This document shows, one piece after another, positions 1-13,141 of a stretch of 64,000 nucleotides of DNA. Under the pieces are notes generated by a model. The model did not search any database and was not told the DNA's origin. It worked only from the letters and a program-made list of their open reading frames with translations. Location: assembly GCA_050084515.1 (NCBI GenBank), contig CM114272.1, forward strand, positions 53,754,001 to 53,818,000, in the 5' to 3' direction. The position numbers were made by a program, and so were the translations under genes. The stretch comes from Blasia pusilla (lineage: Eukaryota > Marchantiophyta > Marchantiopsida > Blasiales). Position 1 is the stretch's first letter; each line of letters starts with the position of its first letter.

Positions 1-1492
1 GAAACCTTTAGTCAATACCTGGTCTCCTGCACAAAATTCACAACACAGAGAGAAACAGCATATGCTGACATTGCAAAGCTGGTAACACCAGAACTGTTAT
101 ACACATTCAGTGGCCTGGATTCACTGCCCAAAGCTGCTGCACTGGTAAGTAATGTGTATTGGGGATCCCAATCAGATAAAGTATTGTAGGGAGTTTCTTG
201 GTTGACACTTGGAAGCTCCACACCAACACTTTGTACAGTCAGAAATCACACCATATGAGAGTGTCCCTCATCTCATATGGTACCTTCTCATTTCTCCCTC
301 TCTCTACACCCATCCCAGTCTCTAGCACCATCCAACCAGGGCACAGGGTCTATGGTCACAAGGCTGCAACAGGCACTGCTTAATGGATACAGCAGTCTGT
401 TACCCTTGTGCTCTGGCTCCACTCACTCAGAGCACAAGTTCAATGTTGGTCTTACGGCTATGACAGACTAGTTAATGGGTGTAATCTCTCTGCTTGCTCC
501 CATCCCAGTCTCTAGCACTGTCTAATCAGGGTGCAGGGTCTATAGTTGTAATACAATGGAGCCCACTGTTTCATGAGTACAGGCTACTCTCCTCTATGTC
601 CGCACAGAGGAGCATTTGTATACCTTGGAACACCATTCAAATGTTGAGCCTTTATGACTCATTCTTCAATCTCATCTGATCTCTCCCATACAAATATTAT
701 TGCTCATAAAAGGCACCAAGTGACTGTTGATAAGCGAGCTACTTTTGCCTCTGCATGGAAAGTGGGAATTATATGGTTGAAACAACCTTCCAATCCTCAC
801 TATTTCTTATTATCCACTCTTCAATCTCTATCTAGTATCTTCTGTTGCCACATGTGACATCTAAAATAAGGGCACCCGAATGCTGCATCCATTTCTGAGG
901 ATTGGAGTGAAGCTATCATACCGTTGCCCAGCAAGGGTTCTTGACTTGACTCCCTGCTAACAGCTCTGCACATGAGGGTCCAGACATTTTGGTTGAATAA
1001 ATATGCTCATGCCCTTGAATCTACTGAGGCCTTCCTCGTAACTCATGACCCTTGGGATCATAGCAATCCTATTATGAAAGGTGTGCAACAAAGCTGCCAT
1101 CCTGGAGATACTGCTGAAATAACCAAAAATCCAGTAGTTCATTACTCCACTACTTTTCCAGAATTTGAATGACCCAAGTCCGGCATAGCAGCACCTAAAT
1201 GTCAGTTATAACAATTCCCAAACTTTCGTGAAAGGTCTTCCTTCATAAAGTAGACTCTGAGAATAAAACTGCGAGAACGAAGAAAACCCCTGAATGATGA
1301 GTTAAAATCTGACAGCCGACATGAGAGTGAAGAGGTGGTTGCTGTAGTGTTCATCAAGATGGACGTATTGTGAGTACCTTTCTTCCATAATATTGGTAGC
1401 TCTACTGACTTTATTCAAGGAGGCAACTACCAACATGCAAAGGTAATAATTTATTGTAGACACTGAACGAATCACCATTGCCCACAACTTAC
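1..1492. other. Downstream of GALAK exon 9: unresolved intron or 3' part
   Basis: Exon 9 ends with a strong minus-strand donor (phase 2), so at least one more exon is expected to the left. I searched for the family's later blocks (HYFSE, NYECG, GARFSGAGF) on the minus strand and did not find them. A minus-strand stretch at about 12-150 is open and has acceptor-like sequences, but its translation does not match the family convincingly. Two imperfect copies of a ~60-bp sequence (CATCCCAGTCTCTAGCAC...) lie at about 308-388 and 499-558, with a related inverted segment near 6020-6060. Confidence 0.4.
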
Positions 1493-4400
1493 TTGAGGAG
1501 AATTCTTGCTGCATCCTGACACTCATTTACTCTCATATTATACCCAGGTTTGCTTGCTAGGGCATGGCGAAGGCCAGAAAATGCAATGAGTATCTTGTAT
1601 GACTTGTTGGCCATCGACTGCTGTGGATTCCCATACCATGGAGGATGAACAATCTTGTACTTGCGAGTCTGGACCAGCATAAAGTGAATCAAATTAATCC
1701 TGTGTGCTTGTAGATTTCAACAAATCAGAAGAAACATCCTAGCATAAGTCCCTTTGTCACCATGCAGCCAGCAGCAGATGTGGTGCCTTTATGGATACCT
1801 CCACCACTGCTGAACTGAAAGGAAAGAGTACATAGGGTGGTTTGCACCTGCAGACAGAAACATAAGCAGTACAATCAAGAAATACATGGGAAGTGCCTAA
1901 TTCGTTGAGTATCGGATTGACTGCATAACAATCTTGGCATGGCCACGAGGTAAGAACCCTGGCAGTTAGAGGCTCTTTCTCAGCCCTGACAACATCTGTC
2001 AACAGAAAGTCCAAAGCAAAACAACTTCTTGGTAGAACAAATAGGCAATCTACAATGATGACAATCGGTTTGGCAGAGTGGTAAGCATATGATCTGAACC
2101 CTTCTGAGAAACACTTGATGGGCAAATCCTTGCAGACTCTGCCAATTTTGGATCATTATCTGTCAAGGTTTCTCCACCTCGATGCTCTACTGTCCACAGT
2201 ATTTGGTATGTACTACTAATATGCTAAGGTTTGTGATTCACAAAGACAGTAAACACATGTTTGAAAACGGGATGGGAAGAAACCAACCCCAATACCAGCT
2301 TAGCTATGAGATAGACGCCATCATGTTAAGATCCTCATATTGGATAACTCTTAATTGGTCTCTTGGATGTGAGGTTCCATCTCTATAGGCTGCACCAGAT
2401 AGATTTCCATTTCACAGGGGTGAAAATCCACAACAAGTAAACAAGTGGGCACATGGAGGACTTAAAGTGGGGCTTAATCAGCTAAGGTGGAACAAGGGAA
2501 AGACCCCTCTAAGCTGAAGTAGGGGAAGCTATTGATCAATAACAGAACTCCTCACCACGAGAGCTTCAATTTGAAAGCTATCGAGTCATGGGACACAATG
2601 GTTATCCTTGAACTTGAAGAAAGATGTTGGTAGATACCTTGCAATTAATGAGACTGAGGCAGTGCCGTTCTGACACCAAAATTGCGGATTGGTCGAGCAC
2701 ACCAATCCGCAATCCAAGATAATCATTCTCAATGAGCCTGCAACAAGTCGAGCCTTATTTTGAGATTATTTCTTACAGATGTGGGCTTTATTTCCCAAAT
2801 AGAGACAGGTTACACAGTGGGATTCAGAATATGATTCAAGTCGTATAAGATCTCTCCTACTCTCCCGTCATTTCATTCCATTGTATTCTAGATTTTTCTC
2901 CGGAGTAATCCACAGAACTGTAGTCACAAAACATTCCTATCGCATCATCCTCTTAGCTTCAGTTGTATTTAGTGGGACCTTCCCATCAAGTCCTCCACCA
3001 AACGACCCTGCCTTGCATGGGTCCTGTTGTTGAGGCAATATCAATAGATGCATTCATGTATTGTGACTTCTAGAACTCCACGAAGACTCCTGCTGCCTTG
3101 CAAGGAAGACTTTCTACTCTTCAATATTGCTTCTTGCTGTGATGATTCTGCATCTTTGCACCAATCCTGTCCTTTTGCTGTGTCTCTGCACAGAGAGGGT
3201 CTCTAAGTGTAGCCATGGAGTAAGCTCCTACTAAAAGGTTTATGATCTTACCTGTCCAGCTCAATGTTATCTTCCTCTGAAACAGTAAGGCGATTCACAT
3301 GTTCTAGGGCTAACAAGAATGCAACTCCAACCTGCAGAGAACATAATGACTTTAAGTTTATATTTTTAAACTTCATGGTATTCTATCCACCTTTTCAACT
3401 AGGGCTCAATTTATAGATATATGAATACTGATCCTGAAGGTTCCTCTATTTGAGGAATGAATGAAATGAGTTAGTCCACGGGGGTCCAAAGGAGGACTGT
3501 GGGTCTTTGATTTACAAACATTTACAAAACTTGCACAGTGAGAACCCGAACAAAGATGACCTAAGAGGTCCACTGGTCCAGGTGGTGTTCCCTGGCCTTC
3601 ACACACCTATATACGAATTTGGCAATCTGAATCTGGTTCTTGCTATTTATCAAATCAGCAACCGAGAGGGTAGGACCTTGGAAGAGATCTAGGTACTCAA
3701 GTCTGATGTACCCGTGGTGATTGCACATGAAGGGAAAATGTTCATCATCATCTAAAATTCCTGATTACAATACTTACATAATCCATTCTCTCTTTTGGTT
3801 TGTGAGAACTTTTATTTCTCTAATTCTAAGTCTGTCGAGCCACATCTGAATCTAGCAAGTGCATGACGGATTTTGGTGGACAAGTTGGCAGAGATCTAAG
3901 AAGCCTGTCCAGTAGATTGTTGAGTATTCGTAAGAATGCAGTAACGTCACATCCTTTCACCATTTTTCCAAGACTGATTGCACCTCCTCTCCCAAGGAAG
4001 GAAGGGTAGAAGAGCCCCTCCCTCAAATGTCATATCAGAATTCAAAATGAAGATGGGAGAGTCAATGCTTAATAAAATACCGGTCTGCATAAAAAATGGG
4101 GGGTATTTGAGCAACTTACAGCTGCTGAAGAACTCACACCTCCTCCGTCAAATCCTTTTGATCCTTCCAAATATCCAATAATTCCCTGTCCGCATAAAGC
4201 AGGATAAACAACCATGGAACTGAAATTTTGAAAGACAGATCACAGGCCAAATATTCTAATCAATTTTGCAGACTAAGGGTGGGAGGGGAGGAGGTGGATC
4301 TAAGGATCAGAGAGAATGTAGTCTGACAGATTGTTCATCGATCACTTTCAACGAGGGTAGATAACAAACAAACTCAAAAACAATTATAATTGTGAGGAAG

Positions 4401-6318
4401 CGCTTCGATAACTCAGTCATTTGCTTTGTTCTCTTTGGTTTTATTGTAGGTAAATCCCTTTTATTTGGACTCTCATGATTCTTATGGGCTACTCTTTCTC
4501 TCGACTTCCCTTAAACCTTCCTTGATGGGATTTCCTTCCCATTCCGTATAATGCCTGGCTGCTTTTCCTCTTCTTCTTGCAGCTCCATACTCTCTAACCC
4601 ATAATTTTGAAGATGGTAACACAACTCACGTATTGATCCCAATATACTGGTCACAATATCCCAAGTACCTCGGAGAGTCTGTATCCTTTATGCTGAAGCG
4701 CCAGAGCTGCACCCCTTGCAAAGTCTCCCCATCTGCTCTCTTCAGTGGAATTGTGCTCTTCAATTCCTACCAAACTTGGCAGTCCAGACTGGCAGTGTCT
4801 TGCAGGTGGAACTTTATTCAAGCTGCAGAACACATTCATCATAAAAAAGACCAATATGAGTACTCAAAGTTCCCTGCCCTCTGTCAACACACCTCTCTAT
4901 CTCAGGCCATTTGCAAGAATGATTGAAATTCATGTCTGCAGCAGTAGGTTTGGCGAAGCAGTTTGATGCTCATTAAGAAAGATCCAAGTACCTGAATTCC
5001 ACTGTACCACTGAACTGACCAGAGACCAGCCTTATCTGCAACACCAATAACACGTGGCCAGATGTCAACATGATGGGTATTCACCGAACTTGTTCAATTC
5101 AATAAACAGTGTGATGTTTGTTGAGTCAACTTCAAAGATAAACAGGTCTTCACATCACTTCCCTGATGTGCAACCCAAGCTTCAATTTGTGCCCCCCAAT
5201 CTAAAACACACCACCATGATTTGTTTCATCCACAATTTCCGAACATTATCTCACAAACAATTGAACCTAGAATTTTATCAGATCCAACTGTATCACTAAC
5301 ACACCCAGTGGGATAGTCTTCAATCCCTACCGTTTTGTCCTTGGACGGAGAAAACCCCAATATCACTCCCCTGTCAAGTGCCATGGCTGTTACTGATCCT
5401 CCCTGCAATGAGTCATCCAAATTGTATCATGGATCCACGATGCACAGCAGCTTCTCATTAACAGATTCCTGGATGTGAGGATAGAAGAGGTTCCAAACAA
5501 AGATAGACTCAATACCACAAAGAGTGAAGGCACAAACGGTTCCAAGCCTCAACACATGTGGAATCAAAGTGGAAGTAGGTTGATTCCATAGCACATAGTG
5601 TGGAAGGAACATTCCACAGCACAAAGGGTGGGGATTCAGATGGATGTTAGGATCCCATGAAGACTTGACACAAGTGGAACGTATCTGAAGTGAGACTAGC
5701 AGAGACTACGTTCAAACACAGACTGGTTCCATTGGACAAAGAGTGAAGATACAAATGGTGGGTGTTCAGATTCCGAAGAGACTCGGGAGAGTGGAAAGAA
5801 AGAATGCCAACCTGATGGTCAATGTGGGCCCCAATGGGACAGATTCGGTATGGCGAGACGACTATTTCCACAGCATCAGTCGAGACTCCTGGCAGCCTCC
5901 GTACACTCTCCTTCACTCTTTTCAGCTGCACACCAACAGTACCAGTACTATTCAGTCATTGCTTCTTTTCTCCATCTCATGTTGCAGATTCTCACCACAC
6001 ACACAGAAACTGCACTTATCAAGTGCCTGTCATAACATTACAGCCGTAGACCCTGTTCTCTGGCTGGCCGGATACTACACACTGGGATTTTGATTCACAA
6101 TGCTTGCAACAACGGGGCAGGACAAACCACATACGAAGAAGCCCCACGAAGTCACCTGTTCCAGGTATCGCTCCCTTATGCTCATCACACATGACACTGA
6201 TGAGCAATCTGATCTTGGTTCTTGCAATCCAAGAAATCGCTGGCACTGAGGGCAGAGCCCTTGAAGAGAGCACTAATCTTATGTGTCTCTCATGGTAGCT
6301 GCGTATCGTTTCCTCCTC

Positions 6319-6366
<48 letters not shown>

Positions 6367-6427
6367 TTACGAGAGCAGAAGACGGCCAAGACGACGACAA
6401 ATCGGCATCAATTTCCACAGACGCCAT
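1493..6427 (-). CDS. GALAK: Galacturonokinase (GHMP kinase family), nine exons found, C-terminus not found
   Basis: Galacturonokinase phosphorylates D-galacturonic acid at C1 in the cytosolic salvage route to UDP-galacturonate for cell-wall pectin. Exons, all with GT-AG borders and matching phase: 6371-6427, 5812-5925, 5331-5402, 4992-5035, 4669-4822, 4120-4185, 3252-3331, 2638-2737, 1493-1668, giving about 287 residues. Recognisable blocks are SPYRICPIGAHIDHQ at the end of exon 2 (first GHMP motif), GGSVTAMALDRGVILGF in exon 3, WGDFARGAALALQ in exon 5, GFDGGGVSSSAA across exon 6 (phosphate-binding motif 2), LDQSAIL in exon 8 and KILIAFSGLRHAL in exon 9. The start at 6427 was chosen because MASV...SWPSSAL joins in frame to LKRVKESV and matches the short N-terminus of the family. 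Plant homologues have about 425 residues; the last ~135, with the third GHMP motif, were not found in 1-1492. The gene may run off the edge or be truncated. Motif 2 reads GFDGGG where homologues usually have GLDSSG. Confidence 0.85.
3540..3692 (+). repeat. Diverged intronic repeat, copy 1
   Basis: This segment of GALAK intron 6 resembles 6110-6275 in intron 1. Both carry, in the same order, a TGGTTCTTGC core, an AATC..AGA/GCAA segment, and an end reading CTTGAAGAGA or CTTGGAAGAGA. Similarity by eye is about 60-70 percent. It looks like an old dispersed repeat rather than an exon, since neither copy matches a galacturonokinase block. Confidence 0.4.
6110..6275 (+). repeat. Diverged intronic repeat, copy 2
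   Basis: Partner of the repeat at 3540-3692, lying in GALAK intron 1 between exon 1 and exon 2. The shared core is TGGTTCTTGC followed about 40 bases later by a GAGGGCAGAGCCCTTGAAGA-type end. No function is suggested. Confidence 0.35.
6321..6364. repeat. (GA)22 microsatellite in GALAK intron 1
   Basis: An uninterrupted run of 22 GA units. On the gene's strand it is a CT tract starting a few bases after the exon 1 donor. CT/GA tracts close to transcription starts are common in plant genes, so it may lie in a transcribed or regulatory region. Confidence 0.95.
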
Positions 6428-6860
6428 AGCTGGTGGATCCATTACAGCGAACGACGACTGCAGGGACGAGGATCACAAGGAGAGTTCAATCCTGCACCGC
6501 TTTGCTGCAGCGGAAGCCTTCTCTGCTCCTCTTCCATCCGACTCTGACCCCAATGAAGACCTCCCACGCCTCCTTTCCCACCATCGCCATCTCCACCTCG
6601 TCACCAAACCACACCATCCCACTCTCTTGTGCACGCATTGTCACCCTTTCACCGCCTCCATCAATCCCACATGGGTCACCCACAATCCCTCCCTCCCTCC
6701 CGTCCATGCGTTCCATGCTCCCACCATTACCAAATCACTGCCGCCTCTTCGTCCTGTACTCACTCAGCACTGCATCCGCCATCTCCTCAGCAGCAAACAA
6801 ACACAACAAAGATTGCTCAAAGTGGTCTTGCCCAACTTTGGGCAACCTTCCAAGATTGTT
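6428..6860 (-). promoter_or_regulatory. Upstream region of GALAK
   Basis: Sequence immediately 5' of the chosen start codon. On the plus strand it is C-rich with many CCTCC and CACC runs, and several long open frames appear here, but none resembles a known protein and the reading frames compete. I take it as 5' untranslated and promoter sequence. No clear TATA box was picked out. Confidence 0.4.
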
Positions 6861-7510
6861 TCCACCTCTTGGGGCATTGAGAGTGCTACCACCTCCCACC
6901 TCTTCAACAATTAAGATCGCTCTAACTCTTGGGCGACTTAGATTGCTCGAGATTGCTTACACCTCCTCGGAGATGGAGTGCTGCCAACTCTCACCTCTTC
7001 AACAATTAAGATCGTTCGCACCACTTGGGCGACTTTAGATTGCTCAAGATTGCTTCCACCTCTTGGGTGATTGAAAGTGCTACCACCTTCCACATCTTCA
7101 ACAATTAAGACCTCCCACCTCTTGGGGAGCTAAGATTGCTCCCACCTCTTGGGCGACTTAGGTTGCTCGAGATTGCTTCCACTCTTTGTGAGATTGAGAG
7201 TGGAAGCAATCTCGAGCAACCAATAAGTGGTGCCCCCTTCTCTTTTACCGGGCCGGTTGTGGGCTTTCACGTACTCTTTGAGTTCTCCTTCTTTTTTAAT
7301 TCCATCACCGGCTTTTTATTGAGGCCTCTTTATTTCTTCCTACCACCTACTCTTCGACAATGAAGATTGTTGTTATCTCTTGAGTAAGAGCTAGAACCAA
7401 CTCTTGGAAGTAGAATGCTCCCACCACTTGGAAGGATGAATTGCTCAAGATTGCTATCGCCTCCAACATCTACAACAATTAAGATTCCTGGCACCTTTTG
7501 AGTGATTGAT
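6860..7510. repeat. ~95-bp minisatellite array, degenerate
   Basis: The phrase CAACAATTAAGA recurs at about 6905, 7000, 7099 and 7473, and CTTGGGCGACTTA followed by GATTGCTCGAGATTGCT recurs between them, giving a period of 95-99 bp over the first copies. Copies are diverged and the array fades after about 7230. Its long open frames on the plus strand are a by-product of the repeat. Confidence 0.8.
7161..7221. repeat. Perfect 25-bp inverted repeat with 11-bp loop
   Basis: Arms 7161-7185 and 7197-7221 are exact reverse complements, starting GGTTGCTCGAGATTG and ending CAATCTCGAGCAACC. The left arm is a minisatellite unit, so the foldback arose from an inverted copy of the repeat and must be recent, since the neighbouring direct units differ at many positions. 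Confidence 0.95.
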
Positions 7511-7529
7511 AGAGCCAAGTCTTGAAAGA

Positions 7530-10500
7530 ACGAAGGCTCTAACCATAAGACTTTAGTTGGTGTATGACCTCACAATTCTCTCGTGTTTATTACATCTTAG
7601 GATCAATCACTCTCACATCTCTCTTGGGTTGTAGTGGTAGTGAAATGTTGTTCATGTGACTTGGAAATCTTGGAATATAAGTGGATGGAAAAAAAAAGTT
7701 AAAAAAGAACAAAATGATTAAAAGTCTATGAATTACAAGGTTACAACCAATCATATGGAAAGTGGTAACGCCCTTTAAACACGAATTTTGACAATGTCAT
7801 AAAAAAAAAGTAAATAATTGTTATGGAAAAATGACTAAGAAAGCAGCTCTCTAGGAGTGGCATCTCTCATGGCTTGAGTGCCAAAAAATGATTTCACGCT
7901 TAGTATGTTGCATTATCCATTCTATCAAATTGGATATTTTGTGAAGGATGCAATATATATATAAAATTCTTACACGCCCATGATTTGGTCTACAACACCA
8001 AACTCGTCATGTGTTCTACAAGGTTATATTAAGTTGGTAGAGGGATCATGTGGTATTGAGTGTTTAGTCTCCTAAGGTGCATAAAGCTCACTAGGAAAAC
8101 TCATCCCTTAACCCTTGACTTGTCTCCCCTTTCACTCATCCAATCTAGAGCCCAATGACTAATTCCTCAAGGTCTGTCCCCAATAGTCTCCCAACTCACA
8201 ACTTGAATCACAACCAAACATGAAATGCATGATCTCAAGAAGTGAGTGTGTAGGGAGGGATATTGTCCCCCCATGTAGATAATTTTGGAGTTCTCATGGT
8301 GCCTAGCCCGCCATAACAATCCTCCAAAGAACACTACTTATGGTCCCTAATCCAAACATGGATTGTGTCTTCCCTCCCTGTGCTTGGGTAGTCAAACCTT
8401 TAAGATGACTTGGCTAAATCTTATGGTTTCTGTTTTTGCCCCACATTATCTCCGTAAATTCATTTTAGCCTCTAGCTTGTATTTTGCATCTTATGGCTCA
8501 TTTTCCATCTTGATTCATGCCTTTGATGCCTTGCGGCTAGTCTTACCATTGCTCATGTTTTGTTACTATTCTCATAACACCACCAACTATCTTACTACTC
8601 TTCATTCCTAAGCTACTTGCCTCAACGCTCTCATGCCCATCCTCCTTCATTCCTAAGTCCCCGCGAATGGTTCCTCTGCTTTTGTTTTAGACTTATCTCA
8701 AGACACATCCATTTTTCTTGACTTGTCTTGATCGTATGGCATGGTGCTTCACCCTTTGGTCTCTTGATTCCTCACCTATCTTTACTATTTCATGGGAGGA
8801 TTTGTCATGGTAGATCTAGACGAGATATATGGCGAGATACTATCGAGGCCTTAGAGGGTCTTATATTTCCTTATTTTGAGAGATCATATGTGACCTGCTC
8901 TTAGGAGATGACCCACGAGCGTAAGTGATCCTTCCCTTTATGAGGAGTGGCAACCTTGGAGAGGTTGATCCTCTCATCTTTTGTATGGAGCCACTTGGAC
9001 CTATAGGGTAGAGGGTTGGTTGGTAGTTCAATAGCAGTTGGTCTTATGAGAGGACCACGTGTGTAAATATTTGGGAGATAATATTGTGTGTACTATTAGT
9101 CATTGGTGATCTGCTAGGAAAAGGTTATTTGTGTGTGGTGCCCAAGGGGCTATAACTGGGATGAAGCTCATTTAGAGCTTATTTTCCTTAGATCAGACTC
9201 ATGTTGGGATTCATAATATAGTGCAGCTTGCATGTATTGAGCCCATATTCTCTCTTGAAGAGTGAGATAGGATTAATAGGAGATCACATACATTGAGAGT
9301 TTATCGCAAAATTTCTCTTACTACTACCATAGTAGTAAGAGAAAGTGTAAGTAAGTGTGTATCAATGAATGGATGTTTGGATAAAGCATAGTTGATTGCA
9401 AATTTCATCAACTTTTTGTTTTATATTGGGGTTGTCCAATTTTTAAAGTGTAGATATGTTTGGATTTGTAGTTAGATGGATCTTAGACTTGTATGCATGA
9501 TAGTCGATGTAGGCTGCCATCGATGCCTATGTCCACAACTTTATTCTCCTTACTTTGCTCCTACATAATCTCCATATCGAATCTCCACAACTTTATTCTC
9601 CTTACTTTGCTCCTACATAATCTCCATATCGAATCTCATTAATTACTCTTGCCAACAAAGTTTCTTAGGTTTTAGCTCACCTAGACTCATATAATACTTG
9701 CAAGTCATGTTATCTATGCAAACAAGTATTACTCCCACTTCTTTAGGAAATGAATCACTAAATACATCTTGTTCTCATGAATTGGACAATTTTTGTCCAA
9801 CTTCGCTAACTTATAGGAGACTAGCCAACCCCCTTGGTTCAACATCCCTCCAAATAAAAATTTGAAGCAACAATCCCACTATGAATGGGACCCCAAATTC
9901 TCCTAACTTAAGGACATGAGGGTCATCTAATCCAGATCTTCAATAGCTCAAATGTCTCTTGACACTCTTTCGACCACAGGAGTATTATTGTCTTTTATGT
10001 CAAATTATAAAGCAATTGCATGACCTTGAAAACTTTAATTGTCCATCTTAATTTGTCTCCCTTGGCAAATGAGTATACTTATAGTTTGAAATGAGTATGT
10101 TTATCTTCCATGTATCAAAATTTCTCTCCTATCTCAAGGTTTAGTTCACTTAAACTTCTCACCATCTCTTTAGTCTCACGAGTCACGATTAGCTAGTCTC
10201 AATTCGGCCTTAGTATTCCATCAAGGTTGATCCTTCTTCCACTCATAATGATAACTTGCCTCTCAAGCTCTCACTAATGTGCCTAAGGTATACTTATGTA
10301 CGATGATGCATACAAAGATAAGTATGTGCATTGCATTAATCATGGTATCTTCATTCACTATAATATCCATGTGGCGTAAGATGTATGTATGTTACTTTGG
10401 ATAAAAAATCTTGAGAAAGGCATAATATCCATGCCCAAAAGATATGTATTTAAATATTCCTAGAGTTGAAAATCATAATATTTTCTCTAAATGGTATAAA

Positions 10501-13141
10501 ATATGTTCATTAAATACATTTGATACATTCCCCTAGGCCATTTAGGACAGGTTTAGGAAAGTAAATAAGTTCTTTAATCATATTATACATCCCTACATCG
10601 TAGAATTTATGAGCGACCAACTTCCTTGAGCTACAATAAAGGCTCGAAAATTTGATTATAACAACTCTGAGGGGATTATGAGAATACACAATGTTTTTGG
10701 CATAGCATATGTTAAAATGTTATCATCTATCATTTAGGTGTTAAGATAACAAGACTTTGCATGGATGATGGGGCAAGTACTTTTGTCCCCGAATTATATC
10801 TAGAGGATGAAATAAGGCCCACTCGTTGCCCATGTTTACACTCTTCTTCTTTAGGTAGGATATCTTATATGTACATCCAATGAGGTTAATAATTTTTTAC
10901 TTGGATTCAAAAATTTGAGAAGATGATGATGAATCTTTTGAAGAGTGGGGGATTACTAAAAAGAGCAAGAAAAGAATTAGGGAAATGAGCATTTGGTCCA
11001 CTAGGCAACAAATCTTTGTCATGAGATGGAGACATTGTTTTAGAAGCTAACATACTCTAAAAAAGGCAAATACCAACTGATGATATAGGACTTGACTATC
11101 GGTATTCATACATCAATGTTAGTGATTTATTGGATGTTGAAGATTTCTTGGAGCTTTCATTTCATGCACTAGTGCACTAGAATCGACAAAATTTCATCAT
11201 AAGTAAATCTCTTTTGAAGAATTCATTCTTTCGAATGTCTATCAAATAGAAAGTACTAAATAGTGGATAAATTTTGGTTATTTATAAACATAATTCCTAT
11301 TTTTATTCTTAAGTTTCTACAATATCTGAATTAATTTAAATTATTATGGTAAATAAATTGGCAAGGCAACGTGGAATAAGAGGCAAGGGAGTTTGAAGCC
11401 TATAAGTTTGAAAAATATTCAAATAAATGTAAGACATATCGAAAAAAATATTTGAGAATGTATCATATTTTAATTTGGTCTAAAATAATTTCAAAATCTA
11501 ATTAACGTATATGTATTTTTCATTAATTATTCATATTAAATTAATTATAAATAATTATATTTTGATTACAATCACACTCCAAGAACTAAGGAAATAAGTG
11601 TGGATATTCAAAATATAATTATTTCTGAGAATATCTATCAGACATTCCAAACATAGATCTCATTTCTAATCAAGATCTACTTATGCTCCACTAAAAGGAA
11701 GAACAAGGAAAAAAAATAAAATTTGATTATGGAATCCAAACCATGGTGGAAAATTTGGCTTCTTTTGGTGGGATCCACCAAACAAGGACGACCCAACTCA
11801 ATAGTCACCATGCTATCATCAACTTGAGTTTCCTCCAACTCCACCACCCTTTGAAGATGTTCAAGACACTTCCATGGCCTCAAGCCACTAGTAGTGTTTA
11901 TGTTTGTGTATGTTCAACATAATTGCTCAATGATGGCCATTGACAGCAACCCCCTTCCCCATCTGAAGAGGCACAATCAATCAATCTTGCAAGCCAAACA
12001 TGTATATCTGCGAACACTCTACTCCCCATGCTATAGAATTAAGATTTGAGGACAAGTAGTTCATGTGGAAGAGCACATATGTCTACAATCCTCAAGAACA
12101 GCGACTGATCTAAGATTGCGCAGGGTTTTCGTATAAGATGGAAAATAACAAAGGTCTCTAGCAGACATGAGAGATGATGATCCATGACTCTCTAGTCTCT
12201 GCCTGATTGGCTGCATCATCAGTATTAGAGGCCCTTCTTTCCAAGAGGAGGCAATTCTTTGCAAGAGTACTAGTAGTCCATGATGGTGTTTTCACACCAT
12301 GGGCCCTTCACAAGAACAGTGTTTGGAGAAGGTGAAGAGAACTTGACAAGTCTGGCTGAGTTAGTTCAGTGGCAGACCAAAAGACCAGTCGAGTAGAATT
12401 GGAAGCCCAAAACTGACAAGTTTGTGAAGGTGGAACAAGAAATCACAACCAGTTACAGTATTTGATAGATTGAGTGAATCAATAAGCTAGTTTCTAGTCT
12501 AGTCAGAGAGAAAACTTCCATCACTGTTTGTGTCTCAGCATGCATTTGTTGAGTTTCTTTACTAATAGCTTCCATGCTTTCCCGAATTGTGCTCTCTTGG
12601 AAGGGGGGTTGTTTGAGGGGAGCATTTCAAGCCAGTAGTTCAGGAGTCACGAGAACTGAAGGAGGAAATCTGCACTGCAATAGAAAGGAAAGCTCAATAT
12701 AACAGTTATCCTCCCACTTTCGCAAAATCAGTGATCTGCTTTCACAAGAAGATCCAGAAAAGATTCATTTTCAGTGACTTCTGGAGGCTCCGTCCCATAA
12801 CTGCACCCAACTGAAGTAAACTTGTAAACTTTTAATTCTGCAGTGATGAGAAGTACAACTGCTATCAGAAGCTACTCTGGGCAATAGTCACTCACTACAA
12901 TACAGTCTTATAGATCATTTTCAAGACTGTTGCTACGCCATGAAACTCTGCCACATTCATCCTTCAAAGTAAGGAGCCTACGACGATTACATGATACCTG
13001 AGGAGAGCCCTTCCCAAGCTCCCAACAAGAAAAAAAGCAAGGAAGAATACACATAGCATAAGCCACGATCACTCACAAACGTGGGGAACTTCGTGATTGA
13101 TGGAAGGAAAGAAACAATAATGCACAGGACAGTTCACCTCT
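7530..13141. other. AT-rich intergenic DNA, no recognisable gene
   Basis: I see no open frame with a recognisable domain on either strand. Fragments such as 8780-9330 and 11690-11890 have the look of decayed transposon coding sequence but too many stops to classify. The right part may include the 3' untranslated region of the gene ending at 13142. Confidence 0.5.
9533..9636. repeat. Exact 52-bp tandem duplication
   Basis: Positions 9533-9584 and 9585-9636 are identical, each starting CCACAACTTTATTCTCC. Identity suggests a recent duplication in otherwise decayed DNA. Confidence 0.95.

Noticed and set aside
1302-1526. GALAK exon 10 at the acceptor near 1432
   Set aside because: The phase set by exon 9 gives an early stop; another frame shows only weak resemblance to the family.
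4912-4954. An extra GALAK exon between 4992-5035 and 4669-4822, suggested by a good acceptor
   Set aside because: It brings a TGA in frame and the wrong phase, while direct splicing of the two flanking exons is in phase and of the right length.
6433-7038. 201-codon open frame upstream of GALAK
   Set aside because: Its second half is translation of the 95-bp minisatellite and its first half competes with two other frames.
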